DNA from: Klebsiella planticola ATCC 33531
GTDB taxonomy: Bacteria; Pseudomonadota; Gammaproteobacteria; Enterobacterales; Enterobacteriaceae
Direction: 5' to 3'
Length of the DNA: 64,000 nucleotides
Assembly: GCF_000735435.1 (NCBI RefSeq)
Contig: NZ_JMPP01000033.1
Coordinates: 1-64,000 of the forward strand
The notes beneath the pieces are model-generated. The model saw only the letters and a program-made list of their open reading frames with translations. It was not told where the DNA came from and did no database searches. Both the position numbers and the translations under genes were made by a program. Of the stretch, positions 16,198 to 25,580 are shown piece after piece. How positions within the stretch are numbered: the first letter of the stretch is position 1; every line of letters starts with the position of its first letter.

Positions 16198-17198
16198 CCG
16201 CCGTTACGGAACAAAGAAAAGTCCTGCTCGAAATTGCCGATCTGAAAGTCCACTTTGATATTAAGGATGGCAAACAGTGGTTCTGGCAGCCGTCCAAAAC
16301 GCTGAAAGCGGTGGATGGCGTCACGCTGCGTCTCTACGAGGGCGAAACGCTGGGCGTGGTCGGGGAATCCGGCTGCGGCAAGTCGACCTTTGCCCGGGCA
16401 ATTATTGGTCTGGTGAAGGCGACCGACGGCAAAGTCGCCTGGCTTGGCAAAGATCTGTTAGGCATGAAGCAGGAACAGTGGCGCGATGTTCGCAGCGATA
16501 TCCAGATGATCTTCCAGGATCCGCTGGCTTCGCTCAACCCGCGTATGACTATCGGCGAAATTATTGCCGAGCCGCTGCGCACCTATCATCCCAAAATGTC
16601 GCGTCAGGAAGTCCGTGACCGGGTGAAAGCGATGATGATGAAAGTGGGTCTGTTGCCGAACCTGATTAACCGCTATCCGCACGAGTTTTCCGGCGGCCAG
16701 TGCCAGCGTATCGGTATCGCCCGTGCGCTGATTCTCGAGCCGAAGCTGATTATCTGCGATGAGCCGGTTTCGGCGCTGGACGTTTCGATTCAGGCGCAGG
16801 TCGTTAACCTGCTGCAGCAGCTGCAGCGCGAAATGGGGCTGTCGCTGATCTTTATCGCTCACGATCTGGCGGTGGTGAAGCATATTTCCGATCGCGTTCT
16901 GGTGATGTATCTGGGCCATGCGGTGGAGCTGGGGACTTATGATGAGGTGTACCACAATCCGCTGCACCCCTATACCAAAGCGCTGATGTCCGCGGTGCCG
17001 ATTCCGGACCCGGATCTGGAAAAGAACAAAACCATCCAGCTGCTGGAGGGGGAGCTGCCGTCGCCGATTAACCCGCCGTCGGGGTGTGTTTTCCGTACAC
17101 GTTGTCCCATCGCCGGGCCAGAATGTGCGAAAACGCGGCCGGTGCTGGAGGGGAGTTTCCGACATGCGGTTTCCTGCCTGAAGGTAGACCCGTTATAA
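16194..17198 (+). CDS. oppF: Oligopeptide ABC transporter ATPase OppF
   Basis: OppF (334 aa) pairs with OppD. It has Walker A GESGCGKST, signature FSGGQCQR, Walker B LIICDEPVSALD and a Cys-bearing C-terminal extension (FRTRCPIAGPEC). It starts inside the last codons of oppD and ends just before a strong terminator, closing the oppABCDF operon. Confidence 0.97.
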   Translation: MTAVTEQRKVLLEIADLKVHFDIKDGKQWFWQPSKTLKAVDGVTLRLYEGETLGVVGESGCGKSTFARAIIGLVKATDGKVAWLGKDLLGMKQEQWRDVRSDIQMIFQDPLASLNPRMTIGEIIAEPLRTYHPKMSRQEVRDRVKAMMMKVGLLPNLINRYPHEFSGGQCQRIGIARALILEPKLIICDEPVSALDVSIQAQVVNLLQQLQREMGLSLIFIAHDLAVVKHISDRVLVMYLGHAVELGTYDEVYHNPLHPYTKALMSAVPIPDPDLEKNKTIQLLEGELPSPINPPSGCVFRTRCPIAGPECAKTRPVLEGSFRHAVSCLKVDPL

Positions 17199-17204
17199 TC
17201 TCTG

Positions 17205-17232
17205 GGGCTGACGTAGGTCAGCCCTTTTTTTT
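17205..17232 (+). terminator. opp operon terminator
   Basis: The stem GGGCTGAC/GTCAGCCC with a GTAG loop is followed by eight Ts, just after the oppF stop. Confidence 0.92.
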
Positions 17233-17244
17233 GCGAGGTTAAAC

Positions 17245-18078
17245 GTGGCTGTTCATTTTCACGCCGCTCGCCAGCGGTTGTATCATTTACTCTTCGATCA
17301 AACCCGTCGTTCCGGACGACGATTTGAAGGCCTGTGCGGTATTTTTGCGCTTTTGAGCGTGCTGGTGATTTTTATTGAGTCCGGTCTGGGTACGCAATAT
17401 CACCTGACGTTTGATGAATGGCACATTTTTGTCTGGCTGGAGCTGTTTGTCACCGCTGTTTTTACCCTCGAATATTTCCTGCGTATTATCAGCTGGCCGA
17501 AACCCTTCAGCTATATTTTCAGCTTTTGGGGGGTGATAGATTTAGCCACCATCCTGCCGCTCTATGTGATGTGGATGTGGCCGGAAATGAGCCTCAATTA
17601 TGTCTTTGCGTGGCGTGCGATGCGGGCGATTCGCTGCTTGCGTATTCTTAAACTGCTGCGCTTTATGCCGTCATTGAATATTTTCTGGGCGGCAATCGTT
17701 AGCGCCCGCCATCAGCTGATCCTCTTTTATTCCTTTATTGCCATCGTGATGGTTATCTTTGGTTCGCTGATGTATCTGATTGAAGGGCCGCAGTATGGGT
17801 TTACCACCTTAAATGCATCGGTCTACTGGGCGATTGTGACCATTACGACGGTAGGGTATGGCGATATTACGCCGCATACGCCGATCGGTAGAATTCTGGC
17901 CTCGGTTCTGATCTTAATCGGCTATTCCATTATCGCCATCCCGACCGGGCTTATCACCACGCATATGACCAGCGCATTACAACATCGCCGCGCGCGCGCG
18001 TGTCCAAACTGTCAGCACGCCGCGCATGATAAAAATGCGCGTTTTTGCAACGCCTGCGGGAGTGAACTGCCGGAATAG
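17245..18078 (+). CDS. Voltage-gated-type K+ channel with C-terminal zinc ribbon
   Basis: This 277-aa protein has six membrane segments. Its S4-like helix (RAMRAIRCLRILKLLRF) carries basic residues every third position, a pore helix follows, and the selectivity filter reads TTVGYGD. After S6 the cytoplasmic tail holds two CxxC pairs (CPNC near residue 252 and CNAC near 269), a short zinc-ribbon. This differs from E. coli Kch, which is longer and has an RCK domain; this one lacks RCK. The family (Pfam ion_trans type) conducts K+. It sits alone between the opp terminator and its own strong terminator, 47 bp after oppF, in a place where E. coli goes directly to yciU. Physiological role and gating are unknown. 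Confidence 0.85.
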   Translation: MAVHFHAARQRLYHLLFDQTRRSGRRFEGLCGIFALLSVLVIFIESGLGTQYHLTFDEWHIFVWLELFVTAVFTLEYFLRIISWPKPFSYIFSFWGVIDLATILPLYVMWMWPEMSLNYVFAWRAMRAIRCLRILKLLRFMPSLNIFWAAIVSARHQLILFYSFIAIVMVIFGSLMYLIEGPQYGFTTLNASVYWAIVTITTVGYGDITPHTPIGRILASVLILIGYSIIAIPTGLITTHMTSALQHRRARACPNCQHAAHDKNARFCNACGSELPE

Positions 18079-18093
18079 TCGGGGAAGAAAAAT

Positions 18094-18132
18094 AAAACGG
18101 CAGGCGGTGTGGTGACCGTCTGCCGTTTTTTG
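18094..18132 (+). terminator. Terminator after the K+ channel gene
   Basis: A 15-bp stem (AAAACGGCAGGCGGT with ACCGTCTGCCGTTTT, one G-U pair) and a 6-nt loop run into a T stretch. It separates the channel gene from convergent yciU. Confidence 0.92.
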
Positions 18133-18152
18133 TGCTTTAGTATGGGAGAGGC

Positions 18153-18494
<342 letters not shown>

Positions 18495-18516
18495 TTAAAC
18501 ATCTGATTGGCACGTT

Positions 18517-19977
18517 TTACAGCAACGGACTGAAGAAGTAAAACAGTCGCTCGGTGATCCGCTGCCAGAGCGGTCGTTTTAACCACAGCCGCGCGTCCAG
18601 CAGGCGCGAACGGGAAATATAATCGTCCTGAACGGCCGCCAGATCGCCGCCGAATCCGACGTCGTCAATGACCAGCGTGATTTCGAAATTAAGCCACAGG
18701 CTGCGCATATCGAGATTCACGGTACCGACCAGGCTGAGCTCGCCGTCGACCAGTACGCTTTTGGTATGCAGCAGGCCGCCTTCAAACTGATAAATTTTAA
18801 CCCCGGCCGCCAACAGCTCGGTAAAGAAGGCCCGACTGGCCCAGCCAACCAGCAGCGAATCATTCTTACGCGGCAGGATAATGCTGACGTCGACCCCGCG
18901 TTGCGCCGCGGTGCAGATAGCATGCAGCAGATCGTCGCTGGGCACGAAGTAAGGGGTGGTCATGATCAGATGTTCTTTGGCGGAATAGGCGGCGGTGAGG
19001 AGCGCCTGATGAATCAGGTCTTCCGGGAAACCGGGGCCAGAAGCAATGGTATGAATCGTGTGTCCGCTGGCTTCTTCAAAGGGCATAATATTGAGATCCG
19101 GCGGCGGCGGTAAAATACGTTTGCCGGTTTCAATTTCCCAGTCGCAGGAGTAGACGATGCCCATCGCCGTGGCGACCGGGCCTTCCATCCGCGCCATCAG
19201 ATCAATCCACTGCCCGACGCCGGAATCCTGTTTAAAGAAGCGCGGGTCGACCATGTTCATACTGCCGGTATAGGCAATATAGTTATCAATCATCACCATT
19301 TTGCGGTGCTGGCGCAGATCCATGCGGCGCAGAAAAACACGCATCAGGTTGACCTTCAGCGCTTCGACCACCTCGATACCGGCGTTACGCATCATGGCTG
19401 CCCACGGGCTGCGGAAAAAGGCGACGCTGCCGGCGGAATCAAGCATCAGGCGGCAGTGAACGCCGCGCCGCGCCGCCGCCATCAACGATTCCGCGACCTT
19501 ATCGGCCATGCCGCCAGGTTGCCAGATGTAAAACACCATCTCAATATTGTGCCGCGCCAGCTGGATATCGCGCATCAGCGCCTGCATCACGTCATCAGAT
19601 TCGGTCAACAGCTGTAGCTGATTGCCCTTAACGCCGGCGATCCCCTGACGGCGTTCGCAGAGCTTAAACAGCGACTCGGCGACCGGGCTGTTATCCTCGG
19701 CAAAAATATGTTTGCAGGCTTTGAGATCGTTTAGCCATTTGGCGGTGGAGGGCCACATCGCCCGGGCTCGTTCCGCACGACGTTTACCCAGGTGCAGCTC
19801 GCCAAATGAGAGATAGGCAATAATACCAACCAGCGGAAGAATATAGATAATCAGCAACCACGCCATTGCTGAAGGTACGGCGCGCCGTTTCATCAGAATG
19901 CGTAATGTTACACCGGCGATGAGTAACCAGTAACCGAGGATGACCAGCCAGTTCACCACCGTGTAAAAGGTTGTCAT
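18517..19977 (-). CDS. clsA: Cardiolipin synthase A
   Basis: ClsA (486 aa) condenses two phosphatidylglycerols into cardiolipin plus glycerol at the inner membrane. Two N-terminal membrane spans (about residues 8-55) precede two phospholipase D domains with HKD motifs, QHRKMVMID near residue 223 and LHTKSVLVD near 403. Both catalytic His/Lys/Asp sets are intact. It is full length. yciY is divergent on the other side. Confidence 0.97.
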   Translation of the reverse strand: MTTFYTVVNWLVILGYWLLIAGVTLRILMKRRAVPSAMAWLLIIYILPLVGIIAYLSFGELHLGKRRAERARAMWPSTAKWLNDLKACKHIFAEDNSPVAESLFKLCERRQGIAGVKGNQLQLLTESDDVMQALMRDIQLARHNIEMVFYIWQPGGMADKVAESLMAAARRGVHCRLMLDSAGSVAFFRSPWAAMMRNAGIEVVEALKVNLMRVFLRRMDLRQHRKMVMIDNYIAYTGSMNMVDPRFFKQDSGVGQWIDLMARMEGPVATAMGIVYSCDWEIETGKRILPPPPDLNIMPFEEASGHTIHTIASGPGFPEDLIHQALLTAAYSAKEHLIMTTPYFVPSDDLLHAICTAAQRGVDVSIILPRKNDSLLVGWASRAFFTELLAAGVKIYQFEGGLLHTKSVLVDGELSLVGTVNLDMRSLWLNFEITLVIDDVGFGGDLAAVQDDYISRSRLLDARLWLKRPLWQRITERLFYFFSPLL

Positions 19978-20121
19978 AGATGAAAAATCCTTTTGAATAA
20001 CTCTATGTCATGAGTTTACGCATCAACATCCATCTGGCAAATAAAAACGCAGCGAAAGCGTTGGTCAGCCAGATTCATGGGTTTATAATGTGGTCTGTTT
20101 TTCACTTGTAGAGTAGTAGCA

Positions 20122-20295
20122 ATGAAGCGTAGTAGAACGGAAGTAGGGCGCTGGCGCATGCTAAGACAGGTGAGTCGCCGCAAGTCCCGCTGGCTGGAAG
20201 CCCAATCGCGCCGCAACATGCGCATCCTCTCCATCAGGAAGGAACTGGTGAAACGACAACGTGGTTCCCTGCTGTTTGTCTTCACTGAGTACTGA
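20122..20295 (+). CDS. yciY: Small basic protein YciY
   Basis: A 57-aa, very Arg-rich protein beginning MKRSRTEVGRWRM. It closely matches E. coli YciY in sequence and length and lies in the same place beside the cardiolipin synthase gene. The function is unknown. Its stop is directly followed by a hairpin terminator. Conservation across genera supports real translation. Confidence 0.85.
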   Translation: MKRSRTEVGRWRMLRQVSRRKSRWLEAQSRRNMRILSIRKELVKRQRGSLLFVFTEY

Positions 20296-20301
20296 TATAA
20301 A

Positions 20302-20327
20302 AGGCACCGTTTACGGTGCCTCTGTTT
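20302..20327. terminator. Terminator between yciY and yciI
   Basis: The stem AGGCACCG/CGGTGCCT with a 4-nt loop is followed by TCTGTTTT on the plus strand and TTTTAT on the minus strand. It serves convergent yciY and yciI. Confidence 0.75.
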
Positions 20328-20342
20328 TGCTGTCGGACGATC

Positions 20343-20639
20343 TCAGAATACTTTCTTGTAAGGCTTCACGGAGACGTTCTGATACACGCCAGCCGCGATG
20401 TAAGGGTCATCATTTGCCCATGCTTTTGCGACTTCCAGCGATTCAAATTCCGCAATGACCGTTGAGCCCGTAAACCCGGCGGCGCCAGGCTCATTACTGT
20501 CGACGGCAGGCATTGGCCCGGCGGTCAACAGGCGACCTTCATCTTGTAACAGCTGCAAACGTGCCAGGTGGGCGGGACGTACCGACAAGCGTTTTTCCAG
20601 AGAATCGGCAATGTCTTCAGCGTAGATAACGTAAAGCAC
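20343..20639 (-). CDS. yciI: YciI family protein
   Basis: YciI (98 aa) is a small alpha/beta-barrel protein with the family His/Asp pair (RPAHLARL and the AVDSNEPG region). The family is related to chlorohydrolase-type domains, but the activity in enterobacteria is not known. I chose the GTG at 20637-20639, preceded by AAGGAG at 7 nt, which gives the E. coli length. It lies upstream of and divergent from tonB, as in E. coli. Confidence 0.92.
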   Translation of the reverse strand: MLYVIYAEDIADSLEKRLSVRPAHLARLQLLQDEGRLLTAGPMPAVDSNEPGAAGFTGSTVIAEFESLEVAKAWANDDPYIAAGVYQNVSVKPYKKVF

Positions 20640-20790
20640 GGCAAGGCTCCTTATCAATAAACAGGCGAATCACGTTAAGTGAATCCGTCGTTGACTGCAA
20701 TGTAAAGATGCGTACCGGCTTAAAATGCCATGCTTCAGAAAATTTTTCCCACAAAACGGGGCAAATTTTGATGCAAGATAACAAGGCTTA

Positions 20791-20820
20791 TTGAATATGA
20801 TTGCTATTTGCATTTAAAAT
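20791..20820 (+). promoter_or_regulatory. tonB promoter
   Basis: TTGAAT (20791-20796) and TAAAAT (20815-20820) are 18 bp apart, about 40 bp before the start. The stretch between (TATTTGCATTTAAAATCG) resembles the E. coli tonB promoter, where Fur binds. A Fur match here is only partial by eye. Confidence 0.6.
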
Positions 20821-20858
20821 CGGGGCATCATTTTTCAACAGAAACGACTATGAGCGCA

Positions 20859-21593
20859 ATGACCCTTGATTTACCTCGCCGCTTCCCGTGGCCGACGCTG
20901 CTGTCCGTGGCTATCCACGGTGCCGTTGTGGCGGGGTTGCTTTATACCTCGGTACATCAGGTTATTGAACGGCCCTCTCCCTCGCAACCCATCGAAATTA
21001 CGATGGTTGCGCCGGCAGATCTCGAACCGCCTCAGGCCGCACAGCCGGTAGTGGAACCCGTTGTTGAACCGGAGCCTGAACCGGAAGTCGTGCCGGAACC
21101 GGAGCCGCCAAAAGAAGCGCCGGTCGTCATTCACAAGCCCGAACCCAAACCGAAGCCGAAGCCTAAACCGAAGCCGAAGCCGGAGAAGAAGGTTGAGCAG
21201 CCGAAGCGTGATGTGAAACCGGCGGAAACGCGCGTGGCTTCACCGTTTGAAACGACCAATACCGCGCCAGCGCGTACGCAGCCGAACGCCGCACCGGCAA
21301 CGGCGAAACCGACTCTGACCGCGCCGAGCGGCCCGCGAGCGCTAAGCCGCAACCAGCCGGCATACCCGGCACGTGCCCAGGCGTTGCGCATTGAAGGCTC
21401 TGTTCGCGTCAAGTTTGATGTCACGCCAGATGGGCGGGTGGATAACGTAGAAATTCTCTCTGCGCAGCCAGCCAACATGTTTGAACGCGATGTGAAAAAC
21501 GCGCTGCGCAAATGGCGCTATGAAGCGGGCAAACCAGGAACCGGCGTCACCATGACGATCAAATTCCGTCTGAAGGGCGTAGAGATTAGCTGA
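20859..21593 (+). CDS. tonB: Energy transducer TonB
   Basis: TonB (244 aa) couples the ExbBD proton-motive machine to outer-membrane siderophore and B12 receptors. It has an N-terminal anchor with the SxxxH motif (SVAIHGAVVAGLL), a long periplasmic spacer of Glu-Pro then Lys-Pro dipeptides (about residues 70-105), and a C-terminal receptor-contact domain with YPARAQALRIEG. I use the ATG that gives MTLDLPRRFPWP; an ATG nine bases earlier (20850) is possible. It is slightly longer than in E. coli because of the Pro-rich repeat. Confidence 0.95.
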   Translation: MTLDLPRRFPWPTLLSVAIHGAVVAGLLYTSVHQVIERPSPSQPIEITMVAPADLEPPQAAQPVVEPVVEPEPEPEVVPEPEPPKEAPVVIHKPEPKPKPKPKPKPKPEKKVEQPKRDVKPAETRVASPFETTNTAPARTQPNAAPATAKPTLTAPSGPRALSRNQPAYPARAQALRIEGSVRVKFDVTPDGRVDNVEILSAQPANMFERDVKNALRKWRYEAGKPGTGVTMTIKFRLKGVEIS

Positions 21594-21607
21594 CCGTGTT
21601 GTAATCA

Positions 21608-21627
21608 GGCCCCTTATGGGGCCTTTT
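21608..21627 (+). terminator. tonB terminator overlapping the yniA end
   Basis: The stem GGCCCC/GGGGCC with a TTAT loop runs into TTTT. The loop contains the yniA stop codon (complement of TTA at 21614-21616), so the right arm encodes the last residues of yniA on the other strand. Confidence 0.75.
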
Positions 21628-22486
21628 CCATTAATACCGCATCCAGCGCTTTCTGTGCCGTCACCAGATGCTGACCGCCGAATAAAATCGCCCGGTTTAA
21701 CAACGTGTAGAGCTGATAAACCGGCTGACGCTCAAGGAAACCGGAGGGCAGCGGCGATATTGACTGGTAGCCATCGTAGATCTGCGGTGGCTGTTCAGGG
21801 TGTAGCGGCAGCATCGCCAGATCGCACTCTCTGTCTCCCCAGTAACAGGCGGGATCGAAGATGTAGGGGCCGTTGGGTCCTAGCGCGCAGTTCCCCGACC
21901 ACAAATCACCATGTAGCAATGACGGTTGAGGCTGGTGATTGCTCAGACGCTGCTGCACATTATCGACGATGCTGTCGATATCACCGAAGCTGAGCCCTTT
22001 TTCGGCAGCCAGCTCCAGCTGCCAGCCGATACGCTGTTCGGCAAAGAAAGTCGACCAGCGGCGTTGCCAGGCGTTGGGCTGCGGGGTGGTGGAAAGGTCG
22101 TTATCAAAATCCAGCCCAAACTGCGGCTGATCGCTCCACTGATGCAGATGCGCAATATGCTGACCGAGTAAGAAGGCGTTGTGCGCGTCCAGCGGGCGAG
22201 GGGGCAGATATTCCATGACCAGGAAACTGTAGTCGCGATCGCTGCCAACTGCATAAACCTGCGGAACGCTAACGGTTTTACTCCGCGACAGCAGCTCAAG
22301 CTGGTCTGCTTCAGCGGTAAAGATAGGCAGAAGCTCGCGCTCATCACATTTAACAAAGTAGTCCCGTCCGCCGAAACGTAAATGCCAGGCCGCATGAATT
22401 TCACCGCCGGGCAGTTCGTTGCGAAGTTCGATTTCAGCTGTTTCGGAATGCCAGTCGCTTAACAACGTGCTGATAGCTTGCCACAT
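21614..22486 (-). CDS. yniA: Fructosamine kinase family protein YniA
   Basis: YniA (290 aa) belongs to the fructosamine/ketosamine-3-kinase family, which phosphorylates sugars attached to amines as part of deglycation. The aminoglycoside-phosphotransferase-like motifs HGDLWSGNC and FDPACYWGDRECDLAM are intact. Start ATG at 22486 follows GGGGAG. The C-terminus (LMEKAP) differs from E. coli (LLAA) because the gene runs into the tonB terminator, a junction absent in E. coli. Confidence 0.94.
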   Translation of the reverse strand: MWQAISTLLSDWHSETAEIELRNELPGGEIHAAWHLRFGGRDYFVKCDERELLPIFTAEADQLELLSRSKTVSVPQVYAVGSDRDYSFLVMEYLPPRPLDAHNAFLLGQHIAHLHQWSDQPQFGLDFDNDLSTTPQPNAWQRRWSTFFAEQRIGWQLELAAEKGLSFGDIDSIVDNVQQRLSNHQPQPSLLHGDLWSGNCALGPNGPYIFDPACYWGDRECDLAMLPLHPEQPPQIYDGYQSISPLPSGFLERQPVYQLYTLLNRAILFGGQHLVTAQKALDAVLMEKAP

Positions 22487-22591
22487 GCTGTCTCTCCCCT
22501 TGTTTTCCACCATTTCATAAGGTTAGCCCATAACCCCGGTGTAAAATTCGAACTGACGCACAACTGGCGCGCTCCGCTGCACGAATCGCAC

Positions 22592-22876
22592 TTATTGAGC
22601 TTTCAACCACTCGGCAAATGTGGTGACGGTAACATCAACGGGGCGACCCAGCGCCGTTTCCGCCAATCCGGCGCTAAGCGCTTTGACCTCGTCGGCGCTT
22701 TGCGCGGAAATCAGGCCAAAGGTATTCGTACCCAGTTCATGGACCTTGCCGTTTTCGTCATTCAGCACAAGAGTAAATCCTGCGCGGGTGAGATGATTAC
22801 TTAGCTCGTTAATTTCAGTCAGCGTCTCTTCCTGAAAGTTAACCGTGACGACGCGGGTAACAATTTCTGTGCTCAT
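22592..22876 (-). CDS. ydiZ: Uncharacterised protein YdiZ
   Basis: A 94-aa protein very similar to E. coli YdiZ (starts MSTEIVTRVVTVNFQEETL). It has no known domain function. It lies between pfkB and yniA on the same strand, in the E. coli order. Confidence 0.9.
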   Translation of the reverse strand: MSTEIVTRVVTVNFQEETLTEINELSNHLTRAGFTLVLNDENGKVHELGTNTFGLISAQSADEVKALSAGLAETALGRPVDVTVTTFAEWLKAQ

Positions 22877-22965
22877 TTTTCACCCTGTTGTAATCCATGG
22901 AATTTTCAGCATAGACCATGATGATGATTTGGCGACTCCCTCTGCGCCAGCAGAGGGAAGGGGAA

Positions 22966-23898
22966 CTAGCGACCGCACAGGTAAGTATAGATTTTGTGCG
23001 TGTTTTCCAGCGAGCACAGACGGGTACCCTGGTTAATGGTGGCGGCGCTACCGGCGGCGACGCCGAAGCGGACCATATCCTCCAGACTGGCATCTTCCGC
23101 CAGGCGCAGGGTCATTGCGCCGACCATGCTGTCGCCGGCGCCAACGGTACTTTGGCTTTTCATCGGCGGCGGCACGACCTGTACACTGCCGCTGGCATCT
23201 ACCCCCAGCGCACCCTGTGGGCCGAGTGAGACGACAACCCGGCGGACCTTACCCGAACGAATCAGCTCCTCCGCCGCACGTCGAACGTCATCGGGTTGGC
23301 TCAGATCGCGCCCCACCAGGGCACTCAGCTCTTTTTGGTTAGGCTTGACGAGCTCAATATTACCGACATCAAGAGCGGCCGCCAGCGCCTCGCCCGAACT
23401 ATCAATGATGCAGCGAAGCCCGTGACGCTGCGCGCTTTTGACTAACTGAGTCAGGTTATCAACGCCGATGCCAGGTGGCAGGCTGCCGCTCACCACCAGC
23501 AATGAGCCGCTCTCGATTGCCAGAACCTTTTCTTCGAGACGACGGAACTCCTCTTCCGTTAAGGCGGCGCCAGGCATCACGAAGCGGTATTGTTCGCCGC
23601 TGGCGCCCACGTGCACATGCAGATTTTGCCGCGTCCAGTCTTGCGCTTCGACAGGCTCAACCGGGACCTGTTCTGCAGTGAGTAGCGCCGTAAGGTGTTC
23701 GCCGGTGGCGCCACCGGCCGGGTAGATGGCCGTTGCGTTACCACCGAGAAAGGTGATGGCACGTGCGACGTTGATACCGCCGCCGCCGGGTTCGAAAACC
23801 GGTGCGCTGCAGCGGAGTTTTCCTTCAGGATACATTTGCGGTGTCAGCGTTGCGCTGTCGAGTGAGGGAGCCAGCGTTAGCGTATAGATTTTGGTCAT
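22966..23898 (-). CDS. pfkB: 6-phosphofructokinase II
   Basis: PfkB (310 aa) is the minor, ribokinase-family phosphofructokinase that converts fructose-6-phosphate to fructose-1,6-bisphosphate. It has the substrate motif GGGGINVARA (residues about 37-46) and the C-terminal ATP/anion-hole motif TVGAGDSMVGA with the catalytic Asp. An AGGAAAT ribosome site precedes the ATG. A strong hairpin (TCCCTCTGC/GCAGAGGGA at 22937-22958) lies after the stop but has no T run. Confidence 0.97.
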   Translation of the reverse strand: MTKIYTLTLAPSLDSATLTPQMYPEGKLRCSAPVFEPGGGGINVARAITFLGGNATAIYPAGGATGEHLTALLTAEQVPVEPVEAQDWTRQNLHVHVGASGEQYRFVMPGAALTEEEFRRLEEKVLAIESGSLLVVSGSLPPGIGVDNLTQLVKSAQRHGLRCIIDSSGEALAAALDVGNIELVKPNQKELSALVGRDLSQPDDVRRAAEELIRSGKVRRVVVSLGPQGALGVDASGSVQVVPPPMKSQSTVGAGDSMVGAMTLRLAEDASLEDMVRFGVAAGSAATINQGTRLCSLENTHKIYTYLCGR

Positions 23899-24133
23899 CT
23901 AATTTCCTCCATGATACGGGTTAAGCTGTTGTGTTTTTAAGCATGGCACTTCTTACCGGGAAGGGGAAGCGATTGCCGGTCGCGATTTGTAAAGCGCTTT
24001 TTATTTTTATCTTTATGAAATAAAGATTGTTCTAAGAGCTGTCTTATTCAAAAAATGAAATAGTAATTGATTGCTATGTTAATCGTGCTTTTTTATAATT
24101 CTTTGCCTTTCATTGGACCTGCAAGATACAAAT

Positions 24134-24244
24134 ATCATTCAAGATGCGTCGAGGCGGCGAGGGAAGCCATCCCACGAAAGCACAGTTCATACTGTGTGGG
24201 GGATGTCTTAGTGACGCCAGCAAAGAAGTAGCCTGAAGGATGAC
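24134..24244. repeat. Interspersed repeat, copy A
   Basis: An intergenic element that begins ATCATTCAAGATGCGTCGAG and ends GCCTGAAGGATGAC. Both ends are shared, with a few changes, with the element at 50135-50286, while the centre differs and here contains a hairpin CACAGT/ACTGTG. It lies between divergent pfkB and ydiY. The rest of that 419-bp gap is AT-rich with no gene. Confidence 0.6.
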
Positions 24245-24317
24245 GCGTATAGCGATCCTTGCGAAAGTTTCCGGGACCAGCTGGGTCTCTCTTTTTGTTG
24301 TACGGACTCTAAATTAA

Positions 24318-25076
24318 ATGAAGCTTTTGAAGACAGTACCCGCAGCGGCTTTGCTGGCGGGGGGGCTCTTTGCGTCTGCGCACGCATTGGCCGATGATTC
24401 CGTTTTTACTGTTATGGATGACCCTTCCACTGCCAAAAAACCTTTCGAAGGTGCGGTTAACGCCGGTTATCTGGCGCAGTCCGGAAATACGAAAAGTTCT
24501 TCAATGACCGCGGATTCTACGTTGACCTGGTACGGCGATACGACGGCATGGTCGCTGTGGGGTAACGCCAGCAACACATCGTCCAACGATCAGCGCTCCT
24601 CCGAAAAATACGCGGTTGGCGGCCGTAGTCGCTACAACCTGACCGACAGCAACTACGTGTTTGGCCAGGCCAGCTGGTTGACTGACCGCTATAATGGCTA
24701 CCAACAACGCGACGTTTTAACCGCGGGTTATGGTCGCCAGATTCTGAACGGTCCGGTCCACAGCCTGCGCTTTGAATTTGGTCCTGGCGTGCGCTATGAC
24801 GAGTATACCGATGGCGATAATGATACCCAGCCGCTGGGCTATGCTTCCGGTACCTGGGCCTGGCAGATGACCGATAACACCAAGTTCACCCAAGGGGTGT
24901 CGGTGTTTGGTGCCCAGGACACGACGCTGAACTCGGAAAGTGCCCTGAACGTCGCTATCAATGCGCATTTTGCACTGCGGGTTGCCTACAACCTGACCTG
25001 GAACTCCGAGCCGCCGTCATCGGCGCCGAATCATACCGATCGCCGCACGACGCTGTCTCTGGGTTATAAGATGTAA
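24318..25076 (+). CDS. ydiY: DUF481 outer-membrane-type protein YdiY
   Basis: YdiY (252 aa) has a signal peptide (about residues 1-25, ending AHALA) followed by a DUF481 beta-barrel-like region rich in alternating aromatic residues and ending in a beta strand with a terminal GYKM. It is the same length as E. coli YdiY; its function is unknown, although acid induction has been reported for it. It is divergent from pfkB, with a terminator after it. Confidence 0.93.
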   Translation: MKLLKTVPAAALLAGGLFASAHALADDSVFTVMDDPSTAKKPFEGAVNAGYLAQSGNTKSSSMTADSTLTWYGDTTAWSLWGNASNTSSNDQRSSEKYAVGGRSRYNLTDSNYVFGQASWLTDRYNGYQQRDVLTAGYGRQILNGPVHSLRFEFGPGVRYDEYTDGDNDTQPLGYASGTWAWQMTDNTKFTQGVSVFGAQDTTLNSESALNVAINAHFALRVAYNLTWNSEPPSSAPNHTDRRTTLSLGYKM

Positions 25077-25083
25077 TTTATTT

Positions 25084-25112
25084 CAGGCCGGGAAACCGGC
25101 CTGATTGTTTTA
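25084..25112 (+). terminator. ydiY terminator
   Basis: A perfect 8-bp stem CAGGCCGG/CCGGCCTG with a GAAA-type loop is followed by ATTGTTTT. Confidence 0.72.
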
Positions 25113-25346
25113 AAATTCACAACCGCTGGCATTATTATTTTTGGTCTTTTGTTTTGTTTTTTATAAAAAGAAAATAACTCCATAATTTCCTCATAATTCA
25201 TTTTTTCCTGACAACTCTGCAGATAATTTGACACAAATAGCTAAATATTTAGTCGGACAAAAGTGTGATCGGGATCTATACTGTTGACTATCGACGAAGA
25301 TGAGATCTTTGCCGGACTACCTTCAGTAAATAAGAGAATCACCATC

Positions 25347-25580
25347 ATGAAAAATAGCAAAATCGCGACTGCGGCTGTGATGCTGTGCACCCTGTCTTTT
25401 GGCGTGTTCGCCGCTAACCCGGTCCCGCAGCCAGGCAACACTGACCATACGCAGGTCGGTATTGCCAAAGCTACCGATGTTGAAGCCGGATCAAATATTG
25501 CTCCCGGTTCACAATCAACGGGTCACTCTATGGATGATGCATTTAATGTCCATACCCTTGTTGCCGGCGAGTGGTCCTGA
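25347..25580 (+). CDS. Small exported protein of unknown function
   Basis: A 77-aa frame with a clear signal peptide: MKNSK basic start, hydrophobic core, and a likely cut after SFGVFA (residue 22). The mature part (about 55 residues) is polar, with Pro-Gln-Pro-Gly near its start and no Cys. I do not recognise the family. A possible promoter, CGGACA (25254-25259) 17 bp from TATACT (25277-25282), lies upstream; the ribosome site (AAGAGAA) is weak. It lies between ydiY and thrS, where E. coli has other small genes. Confidence 0.6.
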   Translation: MKNSKIATAAVMLCTLSFGVFAANPVPQPGNTDHTQVGIAKATDVEAGSNIAPGSQSTGHSMDDAFNVHTLVAGEWS

